Source of the DNA: Pseudomonadota bacterium
Lineage (GTDB): Bacteria; Pseudomonadota; Gammaproteobacteria; Burkholderiales; Burkholderiaceae_C
NCBI GenBank assembly: GCA_023415035.1
Contig: JAEZLX010000191.1
Location: 1 to 9,768, forward strand
Direction: 5' to 3'
DNA length: 9,768 nt
Shown here: positions 5,835 to 9,768 of the stretch, one piece after another
How the letters are laid out: every line of letters starts with the position of its first letter
Numbering within the stretch: the first letter of the stretch is position 1
Notes under the pieces: model-generated
What the model saw: the letters and a program-made list of their open reading frames with translations, nothing else
The model's database searches: none
What the model was told of the DNA's origin: nothing
Made by a program: the position numbers and the translations under genes

Positions 5835-5892
5835 CGGCTGTCATTCCGGCGCCGACGCGGAGCGTTCATCCATCCTCACGGAGACGCCCGCC

Positions 5893-7785
<1,893 letters not shown>

Positions 7786-7788
7786 TCC

Positions 7789-8898
7789 ATGGAGGGGAAG
7801 CTCCGGATCGGCATCGCAGGTGCCGGCGTGCTGGGACGTCTGCTGGCCTGGCGTCTGTCAAACGCGGGCCACTCGGTGACCGTGTTCGACCCGGCCACCG
7901 GCCCCGACGCGCCGGCCACCGGACAGATCACGGCGACCCTGCCTCGGGCGGCAGGCTTCACCGCCGCCGGCATGCTCAGCCCCCTGGCCGAGCTGGACAA
8001 CGCCGGCCCAACGATCGCGCGGCTGGGCTGGCGATCGCTCGCGCTCTGGCGTCAGACCGCCGAGGCACTGACGCTGCAAGGCTGCACCACGCCGCTGTTC
8101 GTGCAGCGAGGCAGCCTGATGCTCGCGCACGGCCCCGACCTGGGCGCGGCCAGACGGGTGCTGGCGCGGCTGGAAGCCACGCCCGCCCTGGCGGAGGCGC
8201 TTCCCACACCGCAGCCGCTGGACCGTTCTTCACTCAACGCGCTGGAGCCAGCCATCGCGCCTGGCCTGCACGCCTGGCTACTGCCCGATGAGGCACAGGT
8301 CATGCCCAGGGAGATGCTGCAGGCACTGGCCCGGCATGCGCCCGGCGTGTGGTGGTGCTGGGACGAAACCGTGACCGAGGTATCCCCCGGCCGCATTCGC
8401 CTGGCCGATGGCGACGAACAGGCCTTCGACCTGGCGATCGACACGCGCGGACTTGGCACCCGGCCCGCCTTGCCAGTGCGAGGCGTGCGCGGCGAGGTCA
8501 TGTGGCTGCATGCCAGAGGCCTCAGCCTGCAACGCCCCGTGCGCCTGCTGCATCCGCGCCATCGCGTCTACATCGTGCCACGCCCGGGCGACCTGTTCGT
8601 GGTCGGCGCCAGCGAGATCGAAAGCGAGGACCGATCGCCCGTGAGTCTGCGCAGCGCCGTCGAGCTGATGGCCGCCGCGCACAGCGTCCTGCCGGAGCTG
8701 GCTGAGGCGCGCATCGTGCACATGGAAAGCAACCTTCGCCCGGCCCTGCCAGACAACGAACCGCGCACCGAGCACGCACCGGGCCTGCTGCGCATCAACG
8801 GCCTGTTCCGCCACGGCTGGCTGCTGGCGCCAGCTCTCGTGCAAGACGCACTGACGCTCACAGGCCTCGCCAACACCGAGGACACCCCCCATGCCTGA
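7789..8898 (+). CDS. thiO: glycine oxidase ThiO (FAD-dependent, DAO family)
   Basis: A 369-residue flavoenzyme that oxidises glycine to iminoglycine, which ThiG uses to build the thiazole ring. An N-terminal Rossmann motif GAGVLG (11-16) follows IGIA, with D34 at the end of strand 2. FTAAGMLSP (57-65) is the FAD-side motif common in ThiO. YIVPRPGDLFVVGASEIE (261-278) is the DAO-family strand pair, and the C-terminal LRPALPD (R317) and GLFRHGWLLAPAL (R341) contain arginines that by eye match the substrate and FAD-site arginines of Bacillus glycine oxidase. ATG 7789 lies three bases after the thiC stop, with AAGAAGG at 7774-7780 as ribosome-binding site. Its last codons overlap thiS by eight bases. 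Aerobic, oxygen-dependent glycine use is implied, in place of tyrosine-cleaving ThiH. Confidence 0.95.
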   Translation: MEGKLRIGIAGAGVLGRLLAWRLSNAGHSVTVFDPATGPDAPATGQITATLPRAAGFTAAGMLSPLAELDNAGPTIARLGWRSLALWRQTAEALTLQGCTTPLFVQRGSLMLAHGPDLGAARRVLARLEATPALAEALPTPQPLDRSSLNALEPAIAPGLHAWLLPDEAQVMPREMLQALARHAPGVWWCWDETVTEVSPGRIRLADGDEQAFDLAIDTRGLGTRPALPVRGVRGEVMWLHARGLSLQRPVRLLHPRHRVYIVPRPGDLFVVGASEIESEDRSPVSLRSAVELMAAAHSVLPELAEARIVHMESNLRPALPDNEPRTEHAPGLLRINGLFRHGWLLAPALVQDALTLTGLANTEDTPHA

Positions 8899-9121
8899 CA
8901 CCCGCACATCCGCCATCACCGGCACACTGCGGCTCAACGACCATGAGCTGCCCTGCCCCGAAGGCCTGACTCTGGCCGCCCTGATAGACAGCCAGGGTCT
9001 GGACCCTGCCGCCGTCGCCACCGCAGTCAACGGCGAATTCGTGCCGCGCGAGCAGCGTGCGAACACCCTGCTCAGGAACGGTGACACCGTGCTCACCTTC
9101 CAGGCCATTGTCGGAGGATGA
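8891..9121 (+). CDS. thiS: sulfur carrier protein ThiS
   Basis: A 76-residue ubiquitin-like protein ending in the required Gly-Gly (75-76), which is adenylated by ThiF and converted to a thiocarboxylate that gives sulfur to ThiG. The beta-grasp body is recognised in TLRLNDHELPCPEGLTLAAL, VATAVNGEFVPREQ (the conserved VAVNxxxVPR stretch) and LRNGDTVLTFQAIVGG. The family core is about 66 residues, so the first ten (MPDTRTSAIT) are an extension. The start overlaps the thiO end as ATGCCTGA (8891-8898), favouring translational coupling, though a later start cannot be excluded; no later in-frame ATG lies close by. The stop TGA at 9119-9121 overlaps an ATG at 9118. Confidence 0.95.
   Translation: MPDTRTSAITGTLRLNDHELPCPEGLTLAALIDSQGLDPAAVATAVNGEFVPREQRANTLLRNGDTVLTFQAIVGG
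9113..9117 (+). promoter_or_regulatory. strong ribosome binding site deciding the thiG start
   Basis: GGAGG within the last codons of thiS is directly adjacent to ATG 9118 but six bases from ATG 9124, both in the thiG frame. The spacing favours 9124 as the start of thiG. Confidence 0.65.
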
Positions 9122-9123
9122 AC

Positions 9124-9768
9124 ATGCTCACCACCGATGCCTGGACGCCCTACGGCGTCGAGCTGCGGAGCCGCTTCCTGCTGGGGACGGCGGGCTATCC
9201 GTCGCCGCAGGTGCTGGCCGACAGCATCGCGGCCAGCGAAGCGCAGGTCATCACCGTCGGCCTCAAGCGCACCATGTCGGCCGCGGGCGACAACGGCTTT
9301 ATCGACATCATCAGCAGCGCCATGCGCGAGCGGGGCGCGCAGCTGCTGCCCAACACCGCCGGCTGCCGCACCGCGCGCGAGGCCATCACGCTCGCCCACA
9401 TGGCGCGAGAGCTGTACGGCACGCACTGGATCAAGCTGGAGGTGGTGGGCGACGAGCACACGCTGCAGCCCGATCCCTGGGGCACCGTGGAGGCCGCGGC
9501 GCAACTCGTCAAGGACGGCTTCGCCGTCTTCCCCTACTGCACCGACGACCTGGTCACCTGCCAGCGCCTGCTCGACGCTGGCTGTCAGGTGCTCATGCCC
9601 TGGGGCGCCCCCATCGGTTCCGGCCAGGGCCTGCTCAACCCCTTCGCGCTGCGCACCCTGCGCGCACGCCTGCCCGGCATTGCGCTGGTGGTGGACGCCG
9701 GCATCGGCGCGCCCAGCCACGCCGCGCAGGCGATGGAGCTGGGCTTCGACGCGGTGCTGCTCAACTCC
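9124..9768 (+). CDS. thiG: thiazole synthase ThiG, 3' end cut by window edge
   Basis: 215 codons are visible of a family that normally has about 250-270 residues, so roughly the last fifth is missing. ThiG joins 1-deoxy-D-xylulose 5-phosphate, iminoglycine (from ThiO) and the ThiS thiocarboxylate into the thiazole phosphate. Conserved segments: FLLGTAGYPSPQVL (18-31), LLPNTAGCRTAREA (74-87), WIKLEVVGD (102-110) with Schiff-base lysine K104, VLMPWGAPIGSGQG (156-169) and VDAGIGAPSHAAQAMELGFD (190-209). The DAVLLNS at the edge matches the usual DAVLLNTA stretch. It is the last visible gene of the operon; thiE, or another thiamine gene, is expected beyond the right edge. No missing residue or frameshift was seen. 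Confidence 0.97.
   Translation, partial: MLTTDAWTPYGVELRSRFLLGTAGYPSPQVLADSIAASEAQVITVGLKRTMSAAGDNGFIDIISSAMRERGAQLLPNTAGCRTAREAITLAHMARELYGTHWIKLEVVGDEHTLQPDPWGTVEAAAQLVKDGFAVFPYCTDDLVTCQRLLDAGCQVLMPWGAPIGSGQGLLNPFALRTLRARLPGIALVVDAGIGAPSHAAQAMELGFDAVLLNS

Noticed and set aside
5806..5892. 29-residue N-terminal extension of ThiC (start at 5806)
   Set aside because: It would begin just after the riboswitch aptamer and has no homology to ThiC, while ATG 5893 has a good ribosome-binding site and the standard N-terminus.
8278..9720. Open frame of 480 codons on the minus strand across thiO, thiS and thiG
   Set aside because: It spans three well-supported genes on the other strand and shows no protein-like signature.

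Overview
The window is high-G+C, densely coding DNA with G/C-biased third codon positions. The gene families, the TPP-riboswitch thiC-thiO-thiS-thiG order and the pairing of a GTP-cyclohydrolase-II-like gene with a DUF1688 gene all suggest a betaproteobacterium, probably Burkholderiales. The genus cannot be fixed from the sequence alone. I see no phage genes, insertion sequences, CRISPR arrays, tRNA or rRNA; it reads as ordinary chromosome.

Left part (1-2383, minus strand): two tightly coupled genes. Upstream is a 430-aa GTP cyclohydrolase II homologue of the URC1 type. Two bases after its stop a DUF1688/URC4-type protein begins with GTG and runs off the left edge. In fungi these families belong to the URC route of uracil catabolism, so the pair looks like the bacterial version of that route, whose chemistry is poorly characterised.

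Middle part (2384-5659): single genes in alternating orientation. In order they are a 97-aa uncharacterised acidic protein (+), a zinc-site HIT-family hydrolase (-), a GNAT-like protein (+), a LysE/RhtB amino-acid exporter (-) that overlaps the GNAT-like gene tail to tail, and a short MscS-like channel (+). The exporter carries an in-frame 15-bp tandem repeat in its first membrane helix. A perfect 8-bp-arm inverted repeat lies in the divergent gap between the HIT and GNAT-like genes.

Right part (5660-9768, plus strand): a thiamine operon. A promoter leads into a TPP (THI-box) riboswitch, followed by thiC (pyrimidine moiety), thiO (glycine oxidation to iminoglycine), thiS (sulfur carrier) and thiG (thiazole synthase, cut by the right edge). 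The genes abut or overlap, so they are probably co-transcribed, translationally coupled and repressed together by TPP. ThiO, ThiS and ThiG supply the thiazole half and ThiC the pyrimidine half.

No gene-free stretch exceeds 300 bases. The gaps are 2384-2547, 2842-3003, 3463-3694, 4998-5056 and 5660-5892, and each is described below. I found no clearly new system. The least understood part is the URC-type operon.
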